Origin: Symbiodinium natans
Taxonomy: Eukaryota > Sar > Dinophyceae > Suessiales > Symbiodiniaceae
Direction: 5' to 3'
Length of the DNA: 64,000 bases
Assembly (NCBI GenBank): GCA_905221605.1
Contig: CAJNDS010002832.1
Span: 1 to 64,000, forward strand
The position numbers were made by a program, and so were the translations under genes. The notes under the pieces are model-generated. The model was not told the origin of the DNA and did no database searches. It saw only the letters and a program-made list of their open reading frames with translations. This document shows positions 20,960 through 31,259 of this stretch, one piece after another. Positions within the stretch are counted from its first letter, which is position 1; every line of letters starts with the position of its first letter.

Positions 20960-23400
20960 TCTCAGATGGTCGTGGAAAGTTTTGCGCCGGTTCTGGTGGA
21001 TGTGCTGCCAACTACGACCACGACAGGAACAAGCTCAAGTGCCTCGTCCTGCCCTGGCAGCAAACACACACAGACAGAGATCACTCTGTATTTGGAAACA
21101 TATGCAACCTCGACACCTCAAGCGCGACATCCTTAGTAGAGGGCACACAGTCCAGTGGTGCCAGGAATTAGGATAACCTGGGAAGAATACTTGCAAATGC
21201 TTTAAATGCTTGCACGCCGGCCCGAACCGTGGCACATGCAGGGGTTCTTGTGGCCACTCGATGCGTTGCCATGGGTTGGGATCCCAGGGTCCCAGCAGAT
21301 GCCTCGCATGTCTTGGGCCACGGGAAGAGAAGGGGGGGGGAACGTTTGGGAAAAAGGGAGACCAGATCCTGGCTTGTTCCAGACGCCTGTCCGCCCTACG
21401 CCGAAGCGAATTACTCACGAGACGATGAGACGGCAGCCAATGACTCATGAAGCGGCAGCCGTGATGTTTGTGTCACAAACAGGGACCAGCGGGGGTCGCA
21501 CATTCGCACATTGCGTAAACCCAAGACATTGCATGAACTGATACGGGCGCCTGTGCCCTAGGTAGTAGTGGCATGGAGGTGTTGCATAAAACTTGGAACC
21601 TTCCATCAGCCTGAACCGCCAGAAGCCCATGTTCCCTAAGATGTAGAGTGATGACAGTGTTGCAATATCATGGATGTTCCCTCCCACCCCGCCAAGACCG
21701 AACAGGGCAATGGGCCGTCGTCAATGAGCCAATAAGCACAATAACAGAACTGCATTCTGCATTTCAGGACAGGGTTCTGGGCTCATTTGTTTGAAGCAGG
21801 GGTGCATGTAGGCATCTTCCCTGGGTTGGTGCATGTTCTTCCTCTACGAATCCTATCCAAGGACCCCACTACTTCTTGAGAAAGCATTAGCAAAGGTTCG
21901 ACGGCCAGCTCCATTCCCAGCAGCTCGACCACGGTGACTTTGCTGCACCAGCTAGGGGAAGTCGGCAGCCTTAGGCCCGAAAGAGTCTTAGTGAAATCAT
22001 TGCAGTCATTGCGTTGGCCAAGCCTACAAGATCGAGATTCCAACCCTTGCATAGGAAGCCTTCATGTGGCAATATGCGGCAGCACGACGACCCCCACCTG
22101 AACTTGGCCAAGTAGGGACCGTTTTGGAAAAACCGCAAGACCCCGCGCAATCATACTGAGGTCTACGAGCGCGTCATCTACGAGCTCTCTAACACGAGCT
22201 CTCTGACGACAAGCGCGTCGCTTACGAGCAAAACATCGACGAGCGCAACCAACATCACGAACACCACCAGCACAGCTGCCTGGCTGCATCTTCTCCGACA
22301 TCTAGGACCCTTGGTGATTTCAAGGAGCGACAATGCGTCACAAAAGCCTAGCCGGGGATCTTCTTCATTGGGTTCTTAAAGACTTTGGGGCTTCAAAAAT
22401 TTAGACCACGACGATGCGTCCCTAAGACCAGGATCCCAAGAAAGATCAGGATTGTTGAAAGCTCCCGCCAGCAGTGTACCACTGCACCTCTCCCATTCTG
22501 CGTGCCAAGACCACTAGCAGCTCTTCAACAACTTTCACAGCGCCGCAAGCTCAGCCACATCAGCACAACAGCCACGAGAAGCTTGGACGCCGTGTGGTTC
22601 TGACGCTGCTAAATGTGTTGCATGCGCTAATGCTGTTCTTTTTGGCAACTGTGGAGTCACGCCCTGTTCTTTTCTGGAACATGCGAGGAGCTACAAGCAC
22701 TAGCTCTGAGACCAGCGCAAGCTCCTCCAGCACTTCTTCGTCACTTCCACCAGCACAAGTTTCTCAAGCCATCGACATTTTTGGGGTACTGTGTTGAAAG
22801 GGCATAGCGGCACATTGGCAGCTGGGTAAAAGCAGTAGATGAAGTTGGCATGATTGAATTCAAGCCCCAGGCTCCCTCAGCACAAGCTCTCAAGCACTAG
22901 CTAGAGGCCTCTAGCTACACTATGTTTTCGACTTCTGCCACGGCCCTCCATATCCAGCACCTCCGCAACCCAGACTTCTTCCAGCACCACTTCGACCAGG
23001 TCGAAAACAGCAACGTCCAGCGCCGCTATGACGACGTCTGCCACAGACGCATCGACATCCGTGACGTGAACTTCCAAGTTTGTCTTCAACCACAACAGCT
23101 GCACATTGAGGAGCACCAGAACGCAACCAGCACTTTGTGCGCCCTTAGAAACGTCGTTCATGTGAATGTAATATGGATGAAGACATGCCCGGTGTCAATC
23201 TTAATCCCTAAGATCTGCTTGAAAAAGCTCGCTGCTACTCTGCATCGCCTCGCCAGTACGGGCACCAGTACAGCCACCATCCTTTCTTCCACCTCTTCCA
23301 CAACATCCACCAGCTCAACTACTGGTGCCGGTGCAGGCACGTCGACGAGCGCCGCGACTGTCAGAGAACAAACCAAGTTGCGGGCGAATGGGGCATGCTG
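20960..23400 (+). other. Ser/Thr-rich coding-like patches, possible exons
   Basis: Plus-strand patches encode stretches such as TTTTTGTSSSASS (about 21010), LTTSASLTSKTSTSATN (22190-22260), STSSETSASSSSTSSS (about 22700) and SSTSSTTSTSSTTGAGAG (about 23290-23340). The longest frames are 22474-22797 (107 codons, with a hydrophobic stretch, non-ATG start) and 22922-23401 (159 codons). Such low-complexity linkers are common in dinoflagellate proteins. They could be exons of an intron-rich gene or decayed remains. No domain was recognised and no exon borders can be fixed. Confidence 0.3.
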
Positions 23401-23805
23401 ACATGGCCGCACCTGTTTCGATTGTTCGTTTCTCTCACAGTGCTTCTGTTTATGAATGCAGTTGTTGCCAGCACGCCCAGAGTGATGGTTCCTCGACGCC
23501 GGTCGCTCAAAAACACTGTCTTGTCTACTCGCTTTGTTGCGCCCGCTGCTGTTGCTGACGCTCTTTCAATCTTCAGTTTTAGTTTTAGTATTAATGAATG
23601 TTTAAGACTTCTTAAGAATTCTTAGGATTAGAGGTTCTTGTGGGGTGACAAGGGTATGAAAACATGGATCTTTGGTGCCCCGTGGGGTGTGCCAAGTAGA
23701 ATGTGTGGAGTATAATATAGTATTGTATTCATATAGTACTACAAACAAGTATATGATAGTATAGTATGACATGATAATAGTATCGTCAGCAGGAGCAGCG
23801 TTGTA

Positions 23806-26800
23806 TCAAATGATACCACTTGCTTTCACTTTAGAACAAGCACCACCGTAACTCACCTTTCTTCTAAACGAGTCAGCTTCTGAAACCCTGATGTCATTCA
23901 GACGCCGCTGTACCGCTCTTCATGCCGGGCCTCGGTTATATTCAAGAATCCCCAGAGTATGCGTGCTGTGAAGGTTGGCATGTCTCCGTGCCCCGCATGC
24001 GCAGCAGTGCGAAGCGTTTTGCGCTCGGCCAGCCCCCGACACCCCCTGGGGTAGAAGTAGTAGCAGGCCAATCGTCCCAGCCATGGTGTGCCGAATTTTG
24101 GCATTCGCAGCTTGCCGGCATGTGGGGTTGCGGTTTGGCTTCTACAGACGTGGCCCGTGAAAAGTCTTTTGAAGACGAAAGCCCTGAACCCTGAATATCA
24201 AAAGAAGTACCCTTGTAGATGCCCTTGATATGGAACTCTTGTAGAGCCCATTGTAGCACTCAAGCCTAAACCCACGAGTGGTCAGGCAGCATTTGCTGAG
24301 GATGCAGGGCTTTTCGGTAGAAGATTTTTCGGGGAATTCTCCATGCTTCGCTTCGAATTCGGTTGGAAGGGCCGAATGGTCGCTAGGTAGGCCAGTGGGA
24401 TGTGTCCTCCTCTTGGCCTTTTTTGGAGGACCTTGTTTGATAAGAGTGTTCAGAGGCACCTAAGGGGTCAATCTGGGTCAGCGTGGGGCCTAGCTGGGAC
24501 TCATGCTTGGGGCGCAAAGCCATAGGAATCGAGTCGAGACAGCAATGTGTTTCAGATCGCTGCTGTGTGACGCGTCTCTTATTCCTGTGTGTGTTAATTG
24601 CTTTCGGACGCGCGAGAAAGAGGAAGCACTGGTCATAATCCTAGACCTACACCGTAAAAAAACCCACAGCCATTGCAACACTGTAACAAAAACAATAGGT
24701 GCGTCAACCACCCTATCAAGAAACCCCAAAGCACCCAGTGCTCCAGCAAAACCCTTCTATCTCTCGTCTGAAGCTGATCCCTCGGCTCCGGGGTGTCAGG
24801 TCCTCTTGTCTGCAGCGCGGGCGCAGATGTGTGAGGATGGCCAGACATGCCAAGTGCCTGGGAATCTCGGCGAAGAGGGGTCGTTGCTTCAGTCGCGGAT
24901 GAGCGAGGGGTCAGAAATGGACACGGGGATCGAGAACAGCGAGAACAGCGAGGACTCGGAGGAACCGCGGAGGAACGGATCCATGGCAAGCTACGTGGAG
25001 AAGGTGTTGGGCAAGGTGACGGCTCTCGGTGGCAGCCACCAGAAGAACGTGGAGCTAGCTAAGGATGAGGTCCGCAACCTCGCCGTTCAAGTGGCGGCAG
25101 ATCCCTACACCGTCTTCAACGTGAGCCAGTCCAACATGAACGATGCCTTTGAGAGGATCATCGCTGAGATGGAAGATATCATCAACGACACCTTGGTGTC
25201 TTTGGACAAGGACCACAAGGAGTTCGACATCATGATCAATAATATCCTCCAGTGCGGGGTGAATCTCAAAGCCAGCAATGTGAGCGTGACGGAAATGAGC
25301 CCTGCCGTGTTGCTGCTCGGCGTCGAACATGATGTGTGCCGAAACGACACCGTTATCTTGCGGGACCAGAACCACACCGCCCAGACGAACTACTACAACT
25401 ACATGGCGAACCCCAACATGCCCGACTGCGCGCAGAATTTCGGGCCAGGGACGTGCCCAGCGCAGCAGGACTTCTCAGTGCCGTTGTACTTCGACAATGC
25501 CATAACATGTGCCAGCGAGGCGGAGAAATGGGCCGGGGCGTTCCACAAACAGGCGGTTAGCTTGAAAAGTGCGCATGAGATTGCGGAGAAGGCTGTGAAG
25601 GACAAGTATGAGGCGTGCGACACGACACAGCTGACCTATGAGCAGGCCTTCTGCACTTATCGTACCGAGCTCATCGACCAATGCTCTGCGCTGGATAACT
25701 GCTACTCCAGCGCCGTGAGTGTGTTTAAGGCGACGAAGGATCTTATCCTCAAGTCCAACTCGAGCCGCCACGTGGCCTACATCGCTGCCAGGCAAGTGCA
25801 ATGCTACATCCGTGTGCTGCAGTCGGACAACCTCACAATGGCCGCAATCGAGGCCTGTGATCACACGAAGGTCGACACGTCACCCCTGGCGCTGACCGTG
25901 CCTACTATTCCCCCCAAGCCCGCCTGCGACGTCTCCCTTGCGGCGGAGCACCCGTGTGGCACAGCGTGGGTCACCAAGAACTACGAGGACAGCACCAAGT
26001 ACTGGGTCAAGGAGGAGATTGCCCACAAGAACTGTGCCGGGCTCGGTGAAGTATGGGGGTTCACAGTTCACGTGGTCGTTGCGCAACTTTAGATTCCGTC
26101 TACGACTCTACGAGCATGTAATTCCCGAGACCACCAAGAATCGAATGGTGCCGAAACCTGGTGAACGACACATGCGTCAACCTCGAAAGAACTGCTGAAG
26201 GCTTTGATAAGCCGTTTGAAAGCCCTTTTAAAGCCCGAACCCAAACCCAAACCCGACCCCCTAAAGCCGGAAAAGTATCCCAAGCCGCAATCCAAAAGCA
26301 AACCCAAAATCCCAAAAGCCCCAAACCATCCCAAACCCCAAAAGCCCCAAACCCCAAAAGTCACTCCAGGTATGCCATGCCTGACCGAGTCCTTGAACCT
26401 CGGGCTGACGCTGAAAAGCGACACTCGTTGACCAATGTTGCAACCTTTAACAACTTTTCTTGGGTTGCGATGTTTTTTTCGAGACTTCTCTAGGTTTACA
26501 AACGTGTAGTTCTCCAAGAAAAACTGGACGAATGAGGCCGAAGTTCATGGCGTTCAGGATATCTTGGACACGGTTGCCAGGATCTGGCTAAAAGCATACG
26601 CTTTTGCTTTCTTGGTTTTCTCGAGTCGTGTGTCTTCTTGTTCTTTCTGGGCCAATGGGCAAATTAGTAGCGGGCTTCTGGAGTAGTATGCTGTCGACTT
26701 TTGTGGGGGGGGGGGGGTGCTTGTTCTTCTTAGGCGGTTTCAGCCCTAAACCACAAACCCCGAAAGCCCAAACACAACCCGTAAGAACCATTAAGAGCGA

Positions 26801-27490
26801 AGGTTGCGGCGACTCGTGAGGGCCTTACAGGTGTGTGTCTTCCATGCCAGAAGAGGTGTTTGGGGCTGTGACGGTGATGTGCGAAAAAGACCTGTAAGGT
26901 GCATCCAGCAGCGACAAAGCCCATTGAGAACTAAAAAATGCAGGCCGAGGAATTCAATCGCGATCGCGCTGCGTGCAGCAAGTGCTTCAGAGGCGGAGGC
27001 TCTCAAAGGTCCAGAGTCCAGAGTTCGTGTTGTGCTGCTCTAGCAGTTCTTGTGCCTCGTGCCCGAAGCCATGCGTAGCTAGGAGACAGATCGCATTTTT
27101 AAATAAAAATTTTGAGCCCTCGACGAGAAACTTCGCCTGGGCTGTGTAATTGTGTAATTAATGTATGGCGACTTTCCCTCAGACGGTCGGGTGTGAAATC
27201 ATCGAAGCCGTCGCAGAGGTGCCAGCTGGGCCGTCAAAGCGGTGCCCGGAGGTTTGGATGATGTTCCAGTCTCCGGATGCCTGCGGGCTTGGCGATGCAA
27301 GATGCCAATGTGACCTGTGCAGGGTCTCATCGAAGTTCCTGTACTCGGATCTTTCAGCCAATGTGTGGACTCTTACAGCCAATGTGCCAATCTCAGCCAA
27401 TGACGACAGGCGAGTCTATGAACAATGTCCTAAGCTGCAAAGTCTCTTGCAAAGGTCCCAAGTCACCCAAACCCTAAACCCTAAACCCTC
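23806..27490 (+). repeat. Tandem gene unit, copy 3 (~3.68 kb)
   Basis: Starts with the same TTGTATCAAATGATACCAC flank as copy 1 (12883) and ends, like copy 2, in GTCTCTTGCAAAGGTCCCA followed by CCCTAAA units. It is complete relative to copy 1. Confidence 0.85.
24827..26092 (+). CDS. Cys-rich, probably secreted protein of unknown function (copy 3)
   Basis: This is the third copy of the tandem gene, 421 codons from the ATG of MCEDGQTC; the shared downstream ATG is at 24917. It is nearly identical to copies 1 and 2 across the cysteine- and sequon-rich body. The N-terminal acidic region carries a short in-frame duplication (ENSENSEDSEEP). The reading frame is also open for a further ~108 codons upstream (to 24503). 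That extension has stops in copies 1 and 2 and crosses a run of non-coding-looking sequence, so I do not count it as coding. The 3' flank after the TAG is conserved in all three copies for about 100 bases, then diverges. Confidence 0.85.
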   Translation: MCEDGQTCQVPGNLGEEGSLLQSRMSEGSEMDTGIENSENSEDSEEPRRNGSMASYVEKVLGKVTALGGSHQKNVELAKDEVRNLAVQVAADPYTVFNVSQSNMNDAFERIIAEMEDIINDTLVSLDKDHKEFDIMINNILQCGVNLKASNVSVTEMSPAVLLLGVEHDVCRNDTVILRDQNHTAQTNYYNYMANPNMPDCAQNFGPGTCPAQQDFSVPLYFDNAITCASEAEKWAGAFHKQAVSLKSAHEIAEKAVKDKYEACDTTQLTYEQAFCTYRTELIDQCSALDNCYSSAVSVFKATKDLILKSNSSRHVAYIAARQVQCYIRVLQSDNLTMAAIEACDHTKVDTSPLALTVPTIPPKPACDVSLAAEHPCGTAWVTKNYEDSTKYWVKEEIAHKNCAGLGEVWGFTVHVVVAQL

Positions 27491-27655
27491 AATTCCAAAC
27501 CCTAAGCCCCTAAACCGGAGGCGTTTGTGCCACTCAAGCCCGATGCACCGCAGTAGAATCGTTCCGGCCATGTCCTGCCGGCTGTTAGCAATCGAAGCTT
27601 GGCGGTCTTCTGGGGGTTCTTTGGGGTTTGGGTTTTACGGTTTAGGGTTTAGACC
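27470..27655. repeat. ~110-bp block flanked by CCCTAAA and TTTAGGG arrays
   Basis: CCCTAAA units (27470-27515) and TTTAGGG units (27626-27655) enclose a block (GCGTTTGTGCC through GGCGGTCTTC) that also occurs at 20097-20195 between arrays of the same orientation, and in decayed form at 29235-29300. Confidence 0.75.
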
Positions 27656-28800
27656 CCATGTCCCTGTTCTTCTTCTTCGGGCCCCCTTTTGAAGTGATAC
27701 CTCAAACAACCCCCATAACCCTCTTCTCACTACGAAAAAGCCTCCATGGTAGGGCCTTCAGGTCAACTGTTGGCAAAGCGTGGGGGTTTTCAGCAGCCCA
27801 AGCAGTCGGATTGGGAAGGTTCCACATAAGGGTTCCTGAAAGCAGGGGTCTCTTCGGGTTCGTTGGGGTTCGGAGGTTCGGGTTTGTGAGCCCGACGAAG
27901 CTTGGTCCATCAGTTGTAACACAGAGTAGATTGTAATGTTCTTCCTGAGGGCTGCTGACTTCAAAACTAGTTACATGAGAAACCCCAAAACTCAATTCTA
28001 GTAAGGCGCCTATACTGCCCTGTACCCTTCCGGAATTTGTTTGCAACGGAAAAGGGGGTGTCCTCAAAACCAAAAAGTCTGTGGATAAAGGGGTACTGCA
28101 GCCCTTTAAATGAACCTCTGCCGTTGAAGGACCAATATTCGGATCCCTGTTGTAGAGCCTACAAAGCGACAGTTGTTAATCAAGGGTCTATATTCATCAC
28201 ATGAACAGGGTTCTACTCGGATGTTGAAGCTACTTGGAACTTTGTGCCTGATAATCATCTCCGTTCCAGATTCGTCAGCAGTACCTGAAGGTTGAGGTAT
28301 TTCATTTAAGTAAGTTGCTGCAATATCCATGAACATAGCCCTTATCGCGACCCGGAAAGCCCTTACAACCATGCAAGTTTGAACCCGTGTGAGAAAAAGC
28401 CCAGATTCCGCCGCCATGCAAATGACTCGCAAGGTGCCGCGCTGCTCGGGCCATCTCGATGCATGCAAAGGCAAAGGTTTCCCTCTCCAAGAGTTGCAGG
28501 CATTGCAGGCGGGCGTGAGAGTCAGAACTCAAGTTCTGACGTTCGGAGATTGCTCGGAGTGTGTCTGACACGCCGGAGCGCCTGGTTCAGGAGTGCCAAC
28601 TGCTCGAACCGTGCTTGGGCTTCCTGCCTGAAGCACCTGAAGCGAAGCGTAGCAGAGATGTAGTTTCGCGCGAGATGAGAATCGGGTGTGAGATCCAAAA
28701 AACCATGTTTGTGTGTTGTTCCAACAGGTCAGTTGATGCTTGGCCACCTGAGGGTCCAGGTTGACCTGCAGCCCAATCATAGCCGAAAGCTCATCGCTCC
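27656..28800. other. No recognisable gene
   Basis: Includes a short block (27807-27840) shared with 20266-20300. The frame at 28106-28474 (minus, 122 codons) shows no known motif. Confidence 0.5.
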
Positions 28801-29300
28801 TTCTCCTGGGCTCTTTCCTTTGTCAGCCTTTCCATGACTCTATGACGCTAGGCGAGCGCAGGCCCGACCAGTTCCTGTGAAGTCTCTTACAGGGTTGCAG
28901 GTCACAGTAGCTAAAAAATGACAGTGCCTCAGGCATTCTGTGCTACACCAGGCCGAAGCTGCGGTGCTCGAAGAGAACTGGATCCCCCCGTTAGTCGCTG
29001 TGAATCTTGGGGTCTGCGTGCCTTTTTAAACATGGCGCAGAGGCGACCCTTAGTATTTACGGGGATACCTGGGGATCTAGATCAACTGTTTATACGACCT
29101 TTTATGCAACCCTGGACTTATAACTTATAACCCCGAAGCCCTTAAGGGAGAACCTAGTAGCATGAAAACAACCTTCAACAACTTAGAACAACTTACCCCC
29201 CAAACCCGAAGCCAACCCCCCAAAACCCTAAACAACAAGTTTTTCCAGAGTGCCATGCAGCGCCGACTGCTAGCAATCGTAGCTTGGCGACACTCGAGGG
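28800..29300 (+). pseudogene. Decayed end of a fourth tandem unit
   Basis: 28855-28900 reads CCTGTGAAGTCTCTTACAGGGTTGCAGGTCACAG (written here only as GAAGTCTCTTACAGGG), resembling the GCAAAGTCTCTTGCAAAGG end block of the tandem units. The block at 29250-29290 (CTGCTAGCAATCGTAGCTTGG) resembles the capped block after copies 2 and 3. Order and orientation fit the end of another unit. Confidence 0.5.
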
Positions 29301-29862
29301 TTAGGGGTGTACACGAGTGGGTTGCGGGGGTTAGGCATTTGGGGTTTTGTTTGGGGCTGTTGGATTTAGAGGTGTAGGGATTCAGGGTTTAGGGGGCTGT
29401 GTGGGTCGAAAGTTTGAGGGTTTTTGGTTTTGACAGTTGCCGGGTTGCAGGGTTTAGGGCTTTTCGAGTCTGGGGCTTGGGTGCCCCTAAACCCTAAACT
29501 CTACATCCGGGTTTTGCGAGCCCAAGTGATACACCAGCAAGTACACGGTTTCTGCGGTCCAGGCCAGGAGTTGTGTGGTTCGGTGTTTAGGGTTTAGGGT
29601 TTAGGGTTTTGGGTTTTGAAATTTCGAACTTAGGGTTTTGGCGTTTAGGGGCTTTGAGCTTTAGACTTTAGGGTTTGAGTCACGCCTTCTCTTGTTTGAG
29701 TCCCCGCTGAATCCCTCAGCTCCCTAAACTCTAGAACCCCCGACCCCCCCCCCCCTCACCCCGCAATGTTAGCTCTTAAAACCCGATAAACCCTTCTGGA
29801 CCCTGAGCACTCAACCCTTCCAACGCCTCAACCTTTCTGAATCCTAGACCCAGGTCCTTTTG

Positions 29863-29954
29863 GCTGCGGCGCAGGAACAGACCTGCGAGAACCTCTTGAC
29901 ATGCCAGCCATATGGCAACCCCAATGAGGAGCAGCCCCTAAACCCTGAACCCTG
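29863..29954 (+). pseudogene. Fragment related to the N-terminus of the tandem Cys-rich gene
   Basis: The reading frame gives AAAQEQTCENLLTCQPYGNP, followed by NEEQP, against AARAQTCEDGQTCQEPGNLGEE in the tandem genes. Cysteine spacing and the position right after a T/C-rich stretch are the same. The match stops where CCCTAAA-type sequence begins. It lies where the next unit of the array would be expected and is probably a remnant or an exon of a diverged relative. Confidence 0.5.
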
Positions 29955-31160
29955 AACCCTGAATCCTAAACCCGAAGCCCTAAACCCTAAACCCGCTCCG
30001 TTTTAGGGTTCTGGAGTTTAGGGCTTCTAGGGCTTTGGGGTTCTGGGTCTCTCGGCTTCGAGGCGTGGGGGGCACTCTAGGGCGTTTAAGGCCTGAGGGT
30101 TGTAGGGTTTAGGGTTTCAGGGAAGTTTAGGGTTTGGGGTTTAGGGTTTAGGCTTTTTTCGAGGAGTCATTGGGTGTTGTAAGGTTTGGTAGCGGCTTAT
30201 ATGGGTAATATTGGGGCTTCTCACCGAGTATTTCGGAGCTCTTACACAGTAGGCTTCCACTGACTTCCAGTATATTTGGGTCTGCAGCAGGGGCTCCGGC
30301 TGCCTGAGACCCTGACGAGGAGGGGGCATTCATGCAAGTGCGCGTCGCCGACGAGTCGCAGATGGCTGCAGCCATGGCAAGCTCCGAAGAGGACCTGAAA
30401 CCCGAGGCCCTCAGTTCTTGAAACCCCCTAAAGCTGCCCCAAAACCCTAGACCCTCAACCCCTAAGCCCTTTTCAAACCCGGGGCCCTTCGCCCTTACAA
30501 GCTCTCATTCGTAAACCAAGCTCTTTCGGGTTTAGGGAAAGGGTTTAGCCCGGATAAGCCCCTTTTTTTGGCCTCGAAAGTTTTGTCAAAACCGTTGTGC
30601 CTGAAGGAGGGGGCTGCTCTCGCTGGCCTGGGCAACGAGGAGCTTGCCAAGGAGGTGCAGAGGAGAGCTCCCAGGTTCTCATTTGAGTTCAGGGTTGGGG
30701 CTTAGGGGCATCAACTGCTAGAAAACCTGCAACACCCTTCTAAACGTCTAAGCGCCTACTCCCCCAACAGGCCCTTGTAAAGCCTGTACGTGGTTCTCCC
30801 ATGACCCTTATCGGCGCTTACAGCACAAGTAAGAAACCACAGCACAAGTGGCGAAATACTAAACCCTTAAAAGAAACGTTCGAAAACAACAAATCCTAAT
30901 GGCTGAAGCCGTATGATAAGACCATGCAACAACCCCCGATAGAATCCCGAGAACAACCGCACACCCTAAACCCCAGAAGTCCGCAAGAGCCCTTCGAAAC
31001 TAATCCTCAAACCTTAACCCTAAACCCTAAACCCTAAGCCTAAACCTTAAACCCCCCTGGAGGATGGCGGGGGCCGACAGCAGCTGTTTGACGGACTATC
31101 CGGGTCTCACGGACCTGGCCGAGGCTCAATCCTGGGTTTAGGTGTAGGGTTTAGGGTTCA
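29955..31160. repeat. Telomere-like arrays with short exon-like pieces
   Basis: CCCTAAA-type arrays (29935-29990, 30425-30470, 30960-31055) alternate with TTTAGGG-type arrays (30000-30150, 30530-30550, 31137-31160). Coding-like pieces sit among them: EEGAFMQVRVADESQMAAAM at about 30320-30380, AALAGLGNEELAKEVQRRAP at about 30615-30675, and a ~75-bp piece at 31060-31135. No gene model can be built from them. Confidence 0.55.
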
Positions 31161-31259
31161 GGGTGGCCTTAAAGGTACCAAGAGGGTTTTGCCAGGGTGT
31201 TAAGGGGTTGAGGGCTCTAGGGCTCAGCACGCACAACAGGATTCCTTCAGCGGGTTTCG

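Larger units (their letters stand above)
20097..23805. other. 3.7-kb segment separating tandem copies 2 and 3
   Basis: The first ~260 bases resemble the sequence after copy 3. The match covers a ~100-bp block between CCCTAAA and TTTAGGG arrays, then GATTGGGAAGGTTCCACATAAG (also at 27807). The rest has no counterpart in the other units. It contains several Ser/Thr-rich coding-like patches. Confidence 0.6.

Noticed and set aside
24503..24826. In-frame N-terminal extension of the third tandem gene
   Set aside because: The same region has stops in copies 1 and 2 and its sequence reads like flanking repeat; kept out of the CDS.
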